This document shows, one piece after another, positions 1 to 8,968 of a stretch of 64,000 bases of DNA. A program made the translations under genes and the position numbers. The notes beneath the pieces are model-generated. The model ran no database searches and was not told where the DNA came from. It worked only from the letters and a program-made list of their open reading frames with translations. The stretch lies in the NCBI RefSeq assembly GCF_014784055.1, contig NZ_CP061813.1, positions 3,172,001 to 3,236,000 of the forward strand, written 5' to 3'. Source of the stretch: Polaribacter haliotis. GTDB lineage: Bacteria; Bacteroidota; Bacteroidia; Flavobacteriales; Flavobacteriaceae. Each line of letters starts with the position of its first letter. Within the stretch, counting starts at the first letter, position 1.

Positions 1-610
1 CCTGATGTCTTTTTTTACCAACCTTTAAATTACTAATGGTAGAAATAAAAGCAATGTTTTTGCTTCCCGTTTTTGCTAAATATTTAACGGTTTTTGCAGC
101 TCCATCAAAATCGTCTGTAATAACTTTATCACATTTTATAGATTCTGCAACTCTATCGAACATTACAATTGGAGTACCATTATCTATTAAATCCTCTAAA
201 TGTTTAAAATTGTTTTTTAAAACTGTTTCCTCTGCAAGGGATAAAATAAAACCATCGATACTTCCATTGGAAAGCATTTCTATAGTTTCCACTTCTTTTT
301 TAAAAGATTCATTGGAAATACAAGAAATAATTTTATAGCCTTTTTCATTGGCTACTTTTTCCATTCCATTAAAAACTTGTGCGAAAAAATAGTTTAACAT
401 GTTTGGAATTAAAATTCCAATTGTTTTCGTTTGCCTATTTTTTAAGCTTAACGCGTTAAAATTAGGTTTGTAGTTGTTCTCTTTAGCGTATTTCTGTATT
501 TTCTCTTTCGTACTTACACTAATTTCATAACTATCATTCAACGCTTTAGATACAGTTGAAATGGAAACATCAAATTCTTTAGCAATGTCTTTTATGGTAA
601 GTCTTTTCAT
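1..610 (-). CDS. LacI-family transcriptional regulator (partial, C-terminus outside window)
   Basis: The reverse strand from the ATG at 610 is open to the window edge, giving about 203 residues of a protein that continues outside. It begins MKRLTIKDIAKEFDVS and goes on through STVSKALN, the DNA-reading helix-turn-helix of LacI/GalR regulators. The hinge and the start of the periplasmic-binding-like ligand domain follow (TIGILIPNMLNYFFAQ, then GFILSLAEET and FDRVAESI). LacI regulators usually run to about 340 residues, so roughly 40 percent is missing. It lies on the same strand as, and 66 bp downstream of, the GT-C glycosyltransferase gene, so it may be co-transcribed with the glycosyltransferase set. 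A sugar effector is likely from the family but cannot be named. The family call is firm; the target is unknown. Confidence 0.92.
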   Translation of the reverse strand, partial: MKRLTIKDIAKEFDVSISTVSKALNDSYEISVSTKEKIQKYAKENNYKPNFNALSLKNRQTKTIGILIPNMLNYFFAQVFNGMEKVANEKGYKIISCISNESFKKEVETIEMLSNGSIDGFILSLAEETVLKNNFKHLEDLIDNGTPIVMFDRVAESIKCDKVITDDFDGAAKTVKYLAKTGSKNIAFISTISNLKVGKKRHQ

Positions 611-676
611 ATATGATAAAATATAAGCTACTAAAATACAAAAATCTCATCAGAAATAGAGAATACTATAAAGATT

Positions 677-2068
677 TTACAATTTCTTTATTTTATAATT
701 TCGCTGAAGCTCATATATTAGGTAGGAAAAAACAACTAAATATTCTAAAGCCACAAACCATAAATTTTCTTTCCATGGATTATTTCCATACGCTTGGTAG
801 GTTAAAACGATTACAAAGGTCCAAACTATTGGAAATTTATATTTTGTAAAAACTGATAAAATTAAAGGGGTAGCTAAATACCAAGGATGAACAGTTGTAG
901 CTGTAAAATAGTAAAAACACAAACCAAATAACATGGCAGTTATCAATTGTTTTAGATGGCTGTTTTTTCTGAAAAATGTGATGAAAATTAGAAATAAAAT
1001 CGTTAAAATCGGAGTGATTTTGCCAATAATTGCAATTTCATTATAACCTCGAAATAAGTACCCAATTTCTCTAAAAATATAGTAGAAACTTGCATTAAAT
1101 TCAAAATTTCGAAACCACAAACCAACCGAATTGGAATAATTTGCGATTAATTCTGAAGAATAAAAAGGTAGAAATAGTAGGAGCGTGGTTGCTAAAATTA
1201 TGGTGTAAAAAGCAATTAGCTTTAGTAAATGTTTCGTTCTCGACTGTTCTTGAATTAAAGTTGAATTTTTCTCTTTTTTCAAGTTGAAAAGCGGAACAAA
1301 CCATTGAAAAAATAAGGGCAAAAATAACAGTGGAATCAATTTAATGGAAACAGAACAAGCGATTAAAACTGCTGCCCAAATCCATTTTTTTTGATGTAAT
1401 TTATACAAACCCCAAACCAAGAAAAACAACATTACAGATTCGAAATGTAAATTACCAGTCATTTCTATGATTATGAAGGGATTCAAAACATACCAAAAGA
1501 TATTTTTAATAGGTAAGTTGAATCTTTCCAACAGTTTTTTTCCGAAGTATAAAATACCAATATCAGCTAAAATAATAATACTTCGAAGCACAATTACAGA
1601 ACCAAAAATGCTTTTACTCACAAAAATTGCTGCAATTAAAAAACACAACTGATTTAATGGTGGGTAATTCGTATAATGGCTTCCATTTAATTCGCCCATT
1701 CCACGATACAATTCCACAGCATCTGTAACTGGTATTAGGTTTTGTTGCATAAAGGTTTCTGGCAATGATAAATATGGGTTAAAACCATTAAAAATCATGC
1801 GACCATCCCAAATAAAACGATAAAAATCTTGTGATAAATTCGGAATAGAAAACAGGAAAACAATCCTGAAAAGCACCATTATTCCTGCGTAAGTGGAAAA
1901 AGGAATGCTTTTATTTTTCAATAAAAAATAGAAACAACCGAATAAAGAAAACCAAAGAAATAAAAGCGGATAAAAAGCAGTTCTTTCTAAAAAATAAGCA
2001 AAGAAAAAATACAGAATTACACTAATGCTAATTAAAAAAATGGCTTTATTTTTTTCTGACAAAGGCAT
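677..2068 (-). CDS. GT-C type polytopic glycosyltransferase (MptB/DUF2029-like mannosyltransferase)
   Basis: This 463-residue protein is hydrophobic along most of its length, with about ten or more predicted membrane segments. Near residue 80 it has SQDFYRFIWDGRMIFNGFNP, which resembles the acidic first-loop motif of GT-C transferases that use polyprenyl-phosphate sugars (MptB-type mannosyltransferases, DUF2029). A second conserved-looking patch is SHYTNYPPLNQ. GT-C enzymes move a sugar from a lipid-phosphate donor to an acceptor on the outer face of the cytoplasmic membrane. The start ATG overlaps the stop of the upstream cellulose-synthase-like gene (shared base 2068), which indicates translational coupling. 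Together with the DPM1-like gene upstream it suggests a glycolipid or polysaccharide pathway. Mannose as substrate is inference from the family. Confidence 0.75.
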   Translation of the reverse strand: MPLSEKNKAIFLISISVILYFFFAYFLERTAFYPLLFLWFSLFGCFYFLLKNKSIPFSTYAGIMVLFRIVFLFSIPNLSQDFYRFIWDGRMIFNGFNPYLSLPETFMQQNLIPVTDAVELYRGMGELNGSHYTNYPPLNQLCFLIAAIFVSKSIFGSVIVLRSIIILADIGILYFGKKLLERFNLPIKNIFWYVLNPFIIIEMTGNLHFESVMLFFLVWGLYKLHQKKWIWAAVLIACSVSIKLIPLLFLPLFFQWFVPLFNLKKEKNSTLIQEQSRTKHLLKLIAFYTIILATTLLLFLPFYSSELIANYSNSVGLWFRNFEFNASFYYIFREIGYLFRGYNEIAIIGKITPILTILFLIFITFFRKNSHLKQLITAMLFGLCFYYFTATTVHPWYLATPLILSVFTKYKFPIVWTFVIVLTYQAYGNNPWKENLWFVALEYLVVFSYLIYELQRNYKIKKL

Positions 2069-3567
2069 TATGCTTTAGAAAAAATAGATTTGAAAAAGAC
2101 GTAACTAAAACCAATAAAAAGCATTAAATGGAAAGGAAAAAGACCGAAATCGCCACCTTCATTTCCAACAATAAATGCGCTGTACATTCCATATGCAAAA
2201 TAAATGGCTAAAATACCCTCGATAATTACATGTCCAGAAGGTTTTTGCTTGATGTATTTATTGGTTTTCCAAGCATCTTTTATGTTTTTTATGTTGAATT
2301 TTGGGGTTCTTACAAATTCACTTTTCTTACCAAAATGACCTTCCAAAACTGCAATTGTGTTGTGTAAAGAAAAGCCCATTGCAATTGAGAAAAATGTAAA
2401 AAATGCACCAATATATTTTATGAAATTTAAGAATCCACCTCCATAAATGTTTTTGTACATGTGCCAATAGCAGATAAAAAATATAAAAGAACTAATTATG
2501 AAAAAGCTCATCACATAAAAATAAATTTTTAAATGTTCGAACTCATTTTTAATGTATAACATTGGAATACTTAAAACTGCAACTAAAAATATACAGGTAA
2601 ACATAGAGCTATTTAGCAAGTGTAAAACACTGTGTATTTTTGTTTTAAAAGAAATGTTTTTGCTACGAATTACGCGACGCATCATTTTTTGAAAATTCTC
2701 TGCACCACCTTTGTTCCAGCGAAATTGTTGCGATCTTGCAGCGCTAATAACAATTGGTAATTCTGCAGGCGTTTCTACATTTTCTAAATACTTAAATTCC
2801 CACTTTTTTAATTGCGCTCTGTAACTTAAATCTAAATCTTCTGTAAGTGTGTCTCCTTCCCAATTTCCTGCGTCGTAAATACATTCTTTACGCCAAACAC
2901 CAGCAGTTCCATTAAAATTTATAAAATGTCCTTGGCTATTTCTACCCACTTGTTCTAAAGTAAAATGTGCGTCTAAAGCAAAAGCCTGAATTTTAGTTAA
3001 CGTAGAATAATTTCTATTGATATGTCCCCAACGTGTTTGAACAACACCAATTTTTTCATTTTTAAAATAAGGAACAGTTTCGTACAACCACGTTTTTTGT
3101 GGTAAAAAATCGGCATCGAAAATGGCAATAAATTCTCCTTTTGCAATTTTTAAACCTTCTTTTAATGCCCCAGCTTTAAAACCTTGTCTGTTACTTCTTC
3201 TAATATGCTGAATATCGATTCCTTTTTCTTGAATTTTTTTGATATGTTTTGCAGTCGTTTCAATAGATTCGTCTGTAGAATCGTCTAAAACCTGAATCTC
3301 CAATTTATCTAAAGGATATTCTAATTTTGCGATATTTTTTAGCAAACGTTTCATTACATACAATTCATTATAAACAGGTAATTGTATGGTTACAAAAGGA
3401 ATTTCGTTAGGATTTGAAAAATCGTATTTTTCTGAGGTATCTATTTTTTTTCTTGCTTTTAAATAATTAAAAAGCAAGTTTAATTGTGCCAAAGCATACA
3501 TGAAAATAAGCAATAGCGAGATTGAATAAATTACAATTATTATTACGATGATAATATCTAATATCAT
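2068..3567 (-). CDS. Cellulose-synthase-like family 2 glycosyltransferase
   Basis: A 499-residue processive-type GT2 enzyme. An N-terminal membrane helix (about residues 3-30) is followed by a GT-A domain with VTIQLPVYNE, a DDS motif in the nucleotide-sugar site, the metal-binding DAD of AIFDADFLP, the acceptor-site TED of DTLTEDLDLS, and the polymerase signature QQFRW. C-terminal membrane helices then form the channel (about 310-420 and 460-495). This D,D,D,QxxRW set is that of CesA/CslA polymerases, which build beta-linked glucan or mannan while pushing the chain through the membrane. No PilZ domain is visible, so cyclic-di-GMP control as in BcsA is not indicated. It overlaps its neighbours by one base on each side and is clearly in an operon with them. 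The polymer made is not determined. Confidence 0.85.
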   Translation of the reverse strand: MILDIIIVIIIVIYSISLLLIFMYALAQLNLLFNYLKARKKIDTSEKYDFSNPNEIPFVTIQLPVYNELYVMKRLLKNIAKLEYPLDKLEIQVLDDSTDESIETTAKHIKKIQEKGIDIQHIRRSNRQGFKAGALKEGLKIAKGEFIAIFDADFLPQKTWLYETVPYFKNEKIGVVQTRWGHINRNYSTLTKIQAFALDAHFTLEQVGRNSQGHFINFNGTAGVWRKECIYDAGNWEGDTLTEDLDLSYRAQLKKWEFKYLENVETPAELPIVISAARSQQFRWNKGGAENFQKMMRRVIRSKNISFKTKIHSVLHLLNSSMFTCIFLVAVLSIPMLYIKNEFEHLKIYFYVMSFFIISSFIFFICYWHMYKNIYGGGFLNFIKYIGAFFTFFSIAMGFSLHNTIAVLEGHFGKKSEFVRTPKFNIKNIKDAWKTNKYIKQKPSGHVIIEGILAIYFAYGMYSAFIVGNEGGDFGLFPFHLMLFIGFSYVFFKSIFSKA

Positions 3568-4259
3568 TATTTGAAACTATATTTAAAAATCCAACCTAAA
3601 ATTTTAACACCAGCCATAATACTTCCTTTTACGGTTCCAGATACTTTAGAAACACCAATTCTGTTTCTGTATTTTACAGGAATTTCTTCGTAAGACATTT
3701 TCTGTTTTAATACTTTTAGTTGCATTTCTACAGTCCAACCATAGGTTTTGTCTTCCATTTTTAAAGCCAATAACTTATCGTATTTAATGGCTCTAAAAGG
3801 CCCTAAGTCTGTAAATTTTGCTCCAAAAAATAACTTCATTAAAAATGTTGCTAACCAATTTCCAAAAACTTGTTGTGGCGTCATAGAACCATTTTCACGT
3901 AGTCGTTTTACACGAGCGCCTATTACAAAATCGATATTTTTATTAATAATTGGATAAATAATTTCAGTCAATTGTTCTGGATAATCGGAATAATCGCCAT
4001 CTAAAAAAACAACAATATCTGGTTTTATTTCTTGGTCTGCAATGTATTCCATTCCTTTTAAACAAGCATAACCATACCCTTTTCTCGTTTCAGATAAAAC
4101 AGTTGCACCAGCTTTGTAAGCATTTTCTTCAGTATTATCTGTAGAATTATTGCTAATAACAATAACTTCTTGTACATTTTTAGGAATGTCTTTAATAACA
4201 TTTCCAATGGAATCTTGCTCATTATAGGCAGGAATAATAACTTTTATAATTGGTGTCAT
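3567..4259 (-). CDS. Family 2 glycosyltransferase, dolichyl/polyprenyl-phosphate sugar synthase-like
   Basis: A 230-residue single-domain GT2 protein starting IKVIIPAYNEQDSIG, with the nucleotide-binding SNNSTDNT segment and the metal-binding DGD of VVFLDGDYSDYP. FVIGARV and GPFRAIKYDKL follow. The layout resembles DPM1-type polyprenyl-phosphate mannose or glucose synthases, which load a sugar onto a lipid carrier on the cytoplasmic face. No C-terminal membrane helices are seen beyond a weak hydrophobic end. The partner GT-C protein in the operon uses such lipid-linked donors, so the pair fits together. Its start overlaps the stop of the upstream YwqK-repeat gene by 4 bp (4256-4259). The sugar is unknown. 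Confidence 0.8.
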   Translation of the reverse strand: MTPIIKVIIPAYNEQDSIGNVIKDIPKNVQEVIVISNNSTDNTEENAYKAGATVLSETRKGYGYACLKGMEYIADQEIKPDIVVFLDGDYSDYPEQLTEIIYPIINKNIDFVIGARVKRLRENGSMTPQQVFGNWLATFLMKLFFGAKFTDLGPFRAIKYDKLLALKMEDKTYGWTVEMQLKVLKQKMSYEEIPVKYRNRIGVSKVSGTVKGSIMAGVKILGWIFKYSFK

Positions 4260-4798
4260 TGTCTTAAATCATTTAGATTGTTTTCATCTTTAAAGGATGA
4301 AAAATCTGTCCATTCTTTTAATTTGTTTCCGTTTTTGAACTTGCTCGCTTTTATTAACTTTTTCTTGTTATACATTAAGCAATATCCATTCTTTTTGTTA
4401 TTTTTAAGCTGACATTTATGGTCTACATTTCCTTCTTTGTCATAAAATAACCACCAGTTATTTTTTTTACCTTCTTTAAAATGACCTTCTTGTTTTATAC
4501 TAGAATTTTGGCGGTAAAAATACCAATATTTTATTTCAAAATTGTTTTTGAAACTGCCTTCTTTTTGTAAACTACCGTTTTTGTAATAATATTTCCAATA
4601 ATCTACTTTTATATCATTTAAAAGCCAACCTTCTTGTTTTAATTGTCCGTTTTTGTAATATTCTTTATAATATTTCTTTTGAGCAAAAACGTTTGTAGAC
4701 CATAAAATTATTAATAAAAGAACTATGCATATTCGCAAAGATGCAAAGTTTTTTTTCTTTGAATAAGAATTACAAATAGATGTATTGTTTTTAATCAT
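4256..4798 (-). CDS. MORN/YwqK-type repeat protein with signal peptide
   Basis: A 180-residue protein with at least four repeats of about 22-23 residues of the form YYKNGxLKQEGxxKNN (for example KEYYKNGQLKQEG, KYYYKNGSLQKEG, FYRQNSSIKQEG). This is the MORN-like pattern that databases often label 'YwqK family antitoxin', although there is no evidence of a toxin here. A hydrophobic signal peptide (IVLLLIILWSTNVFA, cleaved before QKK) predicts export. The first 20 residues before it are unusual for a signal peptide, so translation may begin at an internal TTG codon nearer the hydrophobic core. The 4-bp overlap with the glycosyltransferase gene downstream suggests coupling. The function in the glycan operon is unknown. 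Confidence 0.7.
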   Translation of the reverse strand: MIKNNTSICNSYSKKKNFASLRICIVLLLIILWSTNVFAQKKYYKEYYKNGQLKQEGWLLNDIKVDYWKYYYKNGSLQKEGSFKNNFEIKYWYFYRQNSSIKQEGHFKEGKKNNWWLFYDKEGNVDHKCQLKNNKKNGYCLMYNKKKLIKASKFKNGNKLKEWTDFSSFKDENNLNDLRQ

Positions 4799-4823
4799 TC
4801 TATGTTAATTTCCATCGTAAGCA

Positions 4824-4877
4824 AACTAACTGAAAATTGCAACTGTCACTTAATACTGAGACTGCTACTGAAAACTC
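4824..4877. repeat. Degenerate ACTG-rich intergenic repeat
   Basis: The spacer between the YwqK-repeat gene and the polyferredoxin gene is made of degenerate units of the type ACTGaaAattGcAACTG and TACTGAGACTGCTACTG. The same ACTGAGACTGC core recurs at 49730-49740 upstream of the galE stop. These look like a low-complexity dispersed repeat. No function is assigned. Confidence 0.5.
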
Positions 4878-4878
4878 T

Positions 4879-6501
4879 TTATTTATCATTTATCAATTCC
4901 ATTAAATCTACATCATTTCCAAGTAAAATTTCAGTCGGATTTATTCTACCATTTTCAGGGCCATTTTCTAATTTTAAAACGCCTCTTGGACAAACTGCAG
5001 AACAAACTCCACAACCCACACAACTAGATCTAACAATGTTTTCTCCTTTTTGTGCGTAAGCTCTTACGTCAATTCCTTGTTCGCAATATGTAGAACAATT
5101 TCCACAAGAAATACATTGGCCACCATTTGTGGTAATTCTAAATCTCGATTTAAAACGTTGTACCAAGCCTAAATAAGCAGCTAAAGGACATCCAAAACGA
5201 CACCAAACTCTGTTTCCGAAAATCGGATAAAACCCAGTTCCTATTACACCAGCAAACCAAGCACCAATTAAGAAACTATAACTGTCTTTAATCCATTGAG
5301 AATTAATTCCTAAGAACGATTGTGCTCCTGTAAAATAACAGTAAAGAGTTACTAAAGTCATCACTAAAGAGAAAACTAAAACAGAGTGAATTAACCATCT
5401 TTCCAACTTCCACGCATTTAAACTTTTGTTAGAATGTTGTCTGTAAGGATCGCCCAAAGTTTCTGCCAAACCACCACAACCACAAACCCAGCTACAGTAC
5501 CAACGTTTTCCAAAGAAATACACCATTACTGGTACAATAACTAAGGTTAAAACGATTCCCCAAACTAAGATGAAAATTCCAATTCCGCCAGTTTCCGCTA
5601 AACTTTTTAAGTTCCATTCAAAGAAAAAATCATAATCTAATGGAAATGCATTTTTAAAATCATATTCTGGCATTTGTAGGCTTGCCATTATTTCTGGAAT
5701 TAAAAAAGCAAACACAATTTGGAAGAATAAAACAGAAATTGTTCTTACAATTTGATATTTATTATGTCTGTATTTTATAAACATTCTAACACCCATGGTT
5801 AGCATTACTGTACAATATAAAAACCCATAAACAAACCATTGGCTTGCAGGTCGTCCACCTAAAGTTTCGCTAATTGGATCTAAAATAAAAGTCCAGTTCA
5901 CTACATAATCTGCAAAGAAATATAACACCAAATAAAAGGAAACTAAAAAGATAAGTACCATCCACGCAATAAAACCTCTATTTGTTGCAGAATCATGATA
6001 AATACCATCGTTTTTAATACCAGGTTTTCCTAATAATATAAGATTCGGAAGAATAAATAATAAGGCACCAATAATTCCTAAACCAAACGTTAAAAACCAA
6101 GCCAAACTAGGGTTTTCAGTTACAAAACCTTTTCCTGCTTTTTTTGCTAAATTAAAACTTAGTGTGTGTGGTTTTCCGTTTATTTTATATTGATATTGTT
6201 CTCCTTTTTTATCCCAATTTTTTTCTGCTTCGTATTTTGCAATCTGTTGATCGTAATAATCATTAGATTTTTGATATGCTTTTCGTACACGACTCGAAAA
6301 CTCGAAGATATTCAAATCTTCATTTGTAACTGCAGCTTCTTGTAGTGCACTTTTAATAAGTGTATTTTTATAGTTTTGTTCCTGTAAAAAAGAATCTAAT
6401 TCAGCTTGCTTTAAGTTGAATGTACCAGAAAAAATAGTTCCTATAAATATAGCCAATCCTACTAAAAAGATAATTAGACCTGAATTTTTTATTATTTTCA
6501 A
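4879..6501 (-). CDS. Membrane-bound 4Fe-4S polyferredoxin (NapH/NosR-like)
   Basis: A 540-residue protein with an N-terminal membrane anchor (about 9-27), a soluble segment, and about five further membrane helices between residues 130 and 430. Between helices lie CSWVCGCGG and RVWCRFGCPLAAYLG, the CxxxCP-like pairs typical of the NapH/NosR/RdxA electron-transfer family. The tail holds two ferredoxin motifs: CISCGNCSTYCEQG, in which Glu replaces the usual Pro after the fourth Cys, and CVGCGVCSAVCPRG. The expected role is electron transfer between the quinone pool and an extracytoplasmic or cytoplasmic partner. It follows the FAD oxidoreductase gene by 56 bp on the same strand, so the two probably act as an electron-transfer pair. 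The physiological acceptor is unknown. Confidence 0.85.
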   Translation of the reverse strand: MKIIKNSGLIIFLVGLAIFIGTIFSGTFNLKQAELDSFLQEQNYKNTLIKSALQEAAVTNEDLNIFEFSSRVRKAYQKSNDYYDQQIAKYEAEKNWDKKGEQYQYKINGKPHTLSFNLAKKAGKGFVTENPSLAWFLTFGLGIIGALLFILPNLILLGKPGIKNDGIYHDSATNRGFIAWMVLIFLVSFYLVLYFFADYVVNWTFILDPISETLGGRPASQWFVYGFLYCTVMLTMGVRMFIKYRHNKYQIVRTISVLFFQIVFAFLIPEIMASLQMPEYDFKNAFPLDYDFFFEWNLKSLAETGGIGIFILVWGIVLTLVIVPVMVYFFGKRWYCSWVCGCGGLAETLGDPYRQHSNKSLNAWKLERWLIHSVLVFSLVMTLVTLYCYFTGAQSFLGINSQWIKDSYSFLIGAWFAGVIGTGFYPIFGNRVWCRFGCPLAAYLGLVQRFKSRFRITTNGGQCISCGNCSTYCEQGIDVRAYAQKGENIVRSSCVGCGVCSAVCPRGVLKLENGPENGRINPTEILLGNDVDLMELINDK

Positions 6502-6557
6502 AATAATTGTTTTTTGTGAAAATTAAGTGTTATTTGAAATAGAATTTCTTAGTGACT

Positions 6558-7901
6558 TTAACTGAAAATTCGTTTCCAACTTTTCTTTTTTAGTTGAATA
6601 TTTGTGTTGTTCTCTATATTGAATTTATTTACAATTTCTTTTTCATGTAAACTGTAAAACTCAGGATCGAAATTAGCATCTGCCAAATATTCTAACACAT
6701 GTTCAATAGATTTGTTTTCGGTTAACCATTGATCGAAAATTTCGTGACGCATCCGAATCCCAAAAGTATTTATCCCTAAAAATTTATTGGAATTTTTATC
6801 AAAAGAAATGGTAATACATTTATGTTGTTTTGGGTGTTTCCATTGAAAATAAGCTTCGTTTTCTTGCTTGTTTTTTTCGCTAAAAACCCAACCATATGTT
6901 TGGTACTCAATATCTAAAAATTTTGCTGAATTAAACCAATGTCCTGGTTTGTATTCAGTTTTATTTCCACAAATAGTTTGTGCGAGTGCTTCTCCCATCA
7001 TTCTTCCTGTGTACCAAACAGCTTCAATATTTCTTCTTTGTCCAATTGCTTCATGTTGTTCTGCACAATCGCCAATTGCATATATGTCTTTAATGTTTGT
7101 TTCTAAAAAACGGTTCACTAAAACACCTTTTTTAGTTTCAATATTAGTATCTTTTAAAAAATCGATATTTGGGGTAACTCCAGCAGTTAAACCAACTACG
7201 TTACAAAATATTTCTTCGCCAGTTTCTTCAATAATTATAGAGCTCACTTTACCTAATTCATCAGATTTAATTTCTTTTAAATTTGTATTTAAACGTAAAT
7301 CTATATGATGTTCTTTTATATGATTGTTAATCATTTTGGACTCTTGTGCTGGTAAAACTCCGTTCCAAAAACTATCTTCACGAACTAAAAAAGTAACAGG
7401 AATATCTCTACTTCTTAACATTTCTGCTAATTCAATTCCAATTAAACCACCACCAACAATTACGGCTCTTTTACAAGTCTTGTTATCTGGTGCGTGTTTT
7501 TCTAGTTTCTCTAAATCTTTTTTGTGATACATTCCCATAACACCTTCTAAATCTTGTCCAGGCCAACCAAATTTATTCGGTTTAGAACCAGTTGCAATAA
7601 TTAGTTTAGAATACGTTAAAGATGTTCCGTTCGAAAATTCTAAATTTTTATTTTCAGTATCTACTTTTGCAACATATCCTTTTTTTAGTTCGATGTTGTT
7701 TTTCTCCCAAAACCAGTTTTCGTAAGGTTGTGTATGCTCAAACTTCATGTGGCCCATATAAACATACATAAGTGCAGTTCTAGAGAAAAAGTATTTGTGT
7801 TCTGCAGAGACAATGGTAATTTTTTTATCAGAATTTTTTCTGATATGTCTTGCTACAGTTACACCAGAAATTCCATTACCAATAATAACGATATGTTCCA
7901 T
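6558..7901 (-). CDS. NAD(P)/FAD-dependent pyridine nucleotide-disulfide-type oxidoreductase
   Basis: A 447-residue flavoprotein. It starts with the FAD-binding Rossmann motif IVIIGNGISGVTVA (GxGxxG), has a second dinucleotide motif AVIVGGGLIGIELAE near residue 150 for NAD(P)H, and the FAD-ribityl motif IYAIGDCAE near residue 275. No redox-active CxxxxC pair is seen at the N-terminus, which makes it closer to ferredoxin/rubredoxin or nitrite reductase-type reductases than to disulfide reductases. The C-terminal 100 residues are a family-specific extension. It probably starts the minus-strand operon, feeding electrons to or from the polyferredoxin encoded directly downstream. Substrate specificity is not evident. 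Confidence 0.85.
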   Translation of the reverse strand: MEHIVIIGNGISGVTVARHIRKNSDKKITIVSAEHKYFFSRTALMYVYMGHMKFEHTQPYENWFWEKNNIELKKGYVAKVDTENKNLEFSNGTSLTYSKLIIATGSKPNKFGWPGQDLEGVMGMYHKKDLEKLEKHAPDNKTCKRAVIVGGGLIGIELAEMLRSRDIPVTFLVREDSFWNGVLPAQESKMINNHIKEHHIDLRLNTNLKEIKSDELGKVSSIIIEETGEEIFCNVVGLTAGVTPNIDFLKDTNIETKKGVLVNRFLETNIKDIYAIGDCAEQHEAIGQRRNIEAVWYTGRMMGEALAQTICGNKTEYKPGHWFNSAKFLDIEYQTYGWVFSEKNKQENEAYFQWKHPKQHKCITISFDKNSNKFLGINTFGIRMRHEIFDQWLTENKSIEHVLEYLADANFDPEFYSLHEKEIVNKFNIENNTNIQLKKKSWKRIFS

Positions 7902-8068
7902 ATTTAATTGATTGTTGCTTTTATGTCGAAGCTAAAGTTAAGAACTTAAAAATTAAATATAGTTTAGAATTGTTTTAAATAACTAATTATTTTTTTTTGT
8001 AAGTTGTTCAAAGAAGTAAAGACTGATGTAGAAATTTTTAATATCCAATTAAAATAAAATCAACCAAA

Positions 8069-8941
8069 ATGAACAAAACAATTTTTAAATTACTGTTTAC
8101 AGCAGTATTAGTAGTAAGTTTTCAATCTTTTGCACAAGAAGATGATAATAATAGTAAAAGCAACATTCAGACCTACACACCTTCAAAATTACTAAATAAA
8201 GGTCAGTGGGATGTTAAGTTTTTTAATAATTTATATACCGAAACAAAAGGTACATTTAATGGAGTAAAGTCAGATAAAGTTAGAGAAAATTATTTTACTT
8301 CAACCGTAGATATTTTTACAGGAGTATCTAATAATAATAGAATTAATGTTGGTTTATTATTAGAATATCGTTCAAATACAAGAAATGGAAAAAGTGCATT
8401 GTCTGTTTTTAATCTTGGAAACGATGTGAATTCAAGGAAAGGATTGTCTTCTTTTGCGCCAGCAATTAAAATTCAACCGATAGAAAATGTAGGTAATTTC
8501 TCTATTCAAAGTGCTTTCCACATTCCGTTATTTAAAGATGAAAAAAATGCAGATGATGTTTTCTTAGATCAAACAGCTTATACATTTCAGAATAGATTTT
8601 TTTACGATTATACATTGCCAAGTGGAGATTGGCAATTATTTACAGAGTTAAACACAGAGTATAATTTCGGAGAAGAAACAAGTTTTTCAAACAATACATT
8701 TGTGTTAGCTCCTGGTGTTTTTATGAGTTATTTTCCTTCAGATAAATCTACTATTTTAGGTTTTGTACAACATTACCAACGTTTTGGAGATTTTACACAA
8801 GATTTTACTGCACTTGGTTTTGGTGGAAAATACCAATTAAACGAAAATTTAAATTTAGAAGTTTTATACAGCAAATTTGTAAGAGGAGAGGATACTGGCC
8901 TAGGACAAAGTTTTAACATTGGTTTAAGAGCATTGTTTTAG
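8069..8941 (+). CDS. Predicted outer-membrane beta-barrel protein
   Basis: This 290-residue protein has a signal peptide (MNKTIFKLLFTAVLVVSFQSFA, cut before QED) and then alternating amphipathic strands rich in Tyr, Phe and Asn. It ends in FNIGLRALF, the terminal aromatic residue expected of outer-membrane barrels. I recognise no named family. It is the first plus-strand gene after the 167-bp divergent gap with the flavoprotein gene and is followed after 27 bp by the GH113-like lipoprotein gene, with which it is probably co-transcribed. A porin or transport role is possible but not shown. Confidence 0.7.
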   Translation: MNKTIFKLLFTAVLVVSFQSFAQEDDNNSKSNIQTYTPSKLLNKGQWDVKFFNNLYTETKGTFNGVKSDKVRENYFTSTVDIFTGVSNNNRINVGLLLEYRSNTRNGKSALSVFNLGNDVNSRKGLSSFAPAIKIQPIENVGNFSIQSAFHIPLFKDEKNADDVFLDQTAYTFQNRFFYDYTLPSGDWQLFTELNTEYNFGEETSFSNNTFVLAPGVFMSYFPSDKSTILGFVQHYQRFGDFTQDFTALGFGGKYQLNENLNLEVLYSKFVRGEDTGLGQSFNIGLRALF

Positions 8942-8968
8942 GAAAAAGAACTATTTTTAGGGAGAAAT

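Noticed and set aside
613..849. Plus-strand open frames over the glycosyltransferase region (also 1467-1652, 3748-3957, 4802-5059)
   Set aside because: They overlap clear minus-strand genes or start in their spacer, and show no protein motif.
4256..4798. YwqK-repeat protein as an antitoxin of a toxin-antitoxin system
   Set aside because: The label comes from database naming; the protein has a signal peptide and no toxin gene lies next to it.
7985..8000. Poly-T tract upstream of the barrel protein as a phase-variable promoter
   Set aside because: Such runs are common in this AT-rich DNA and no promoter elements are placed around it; not supported.
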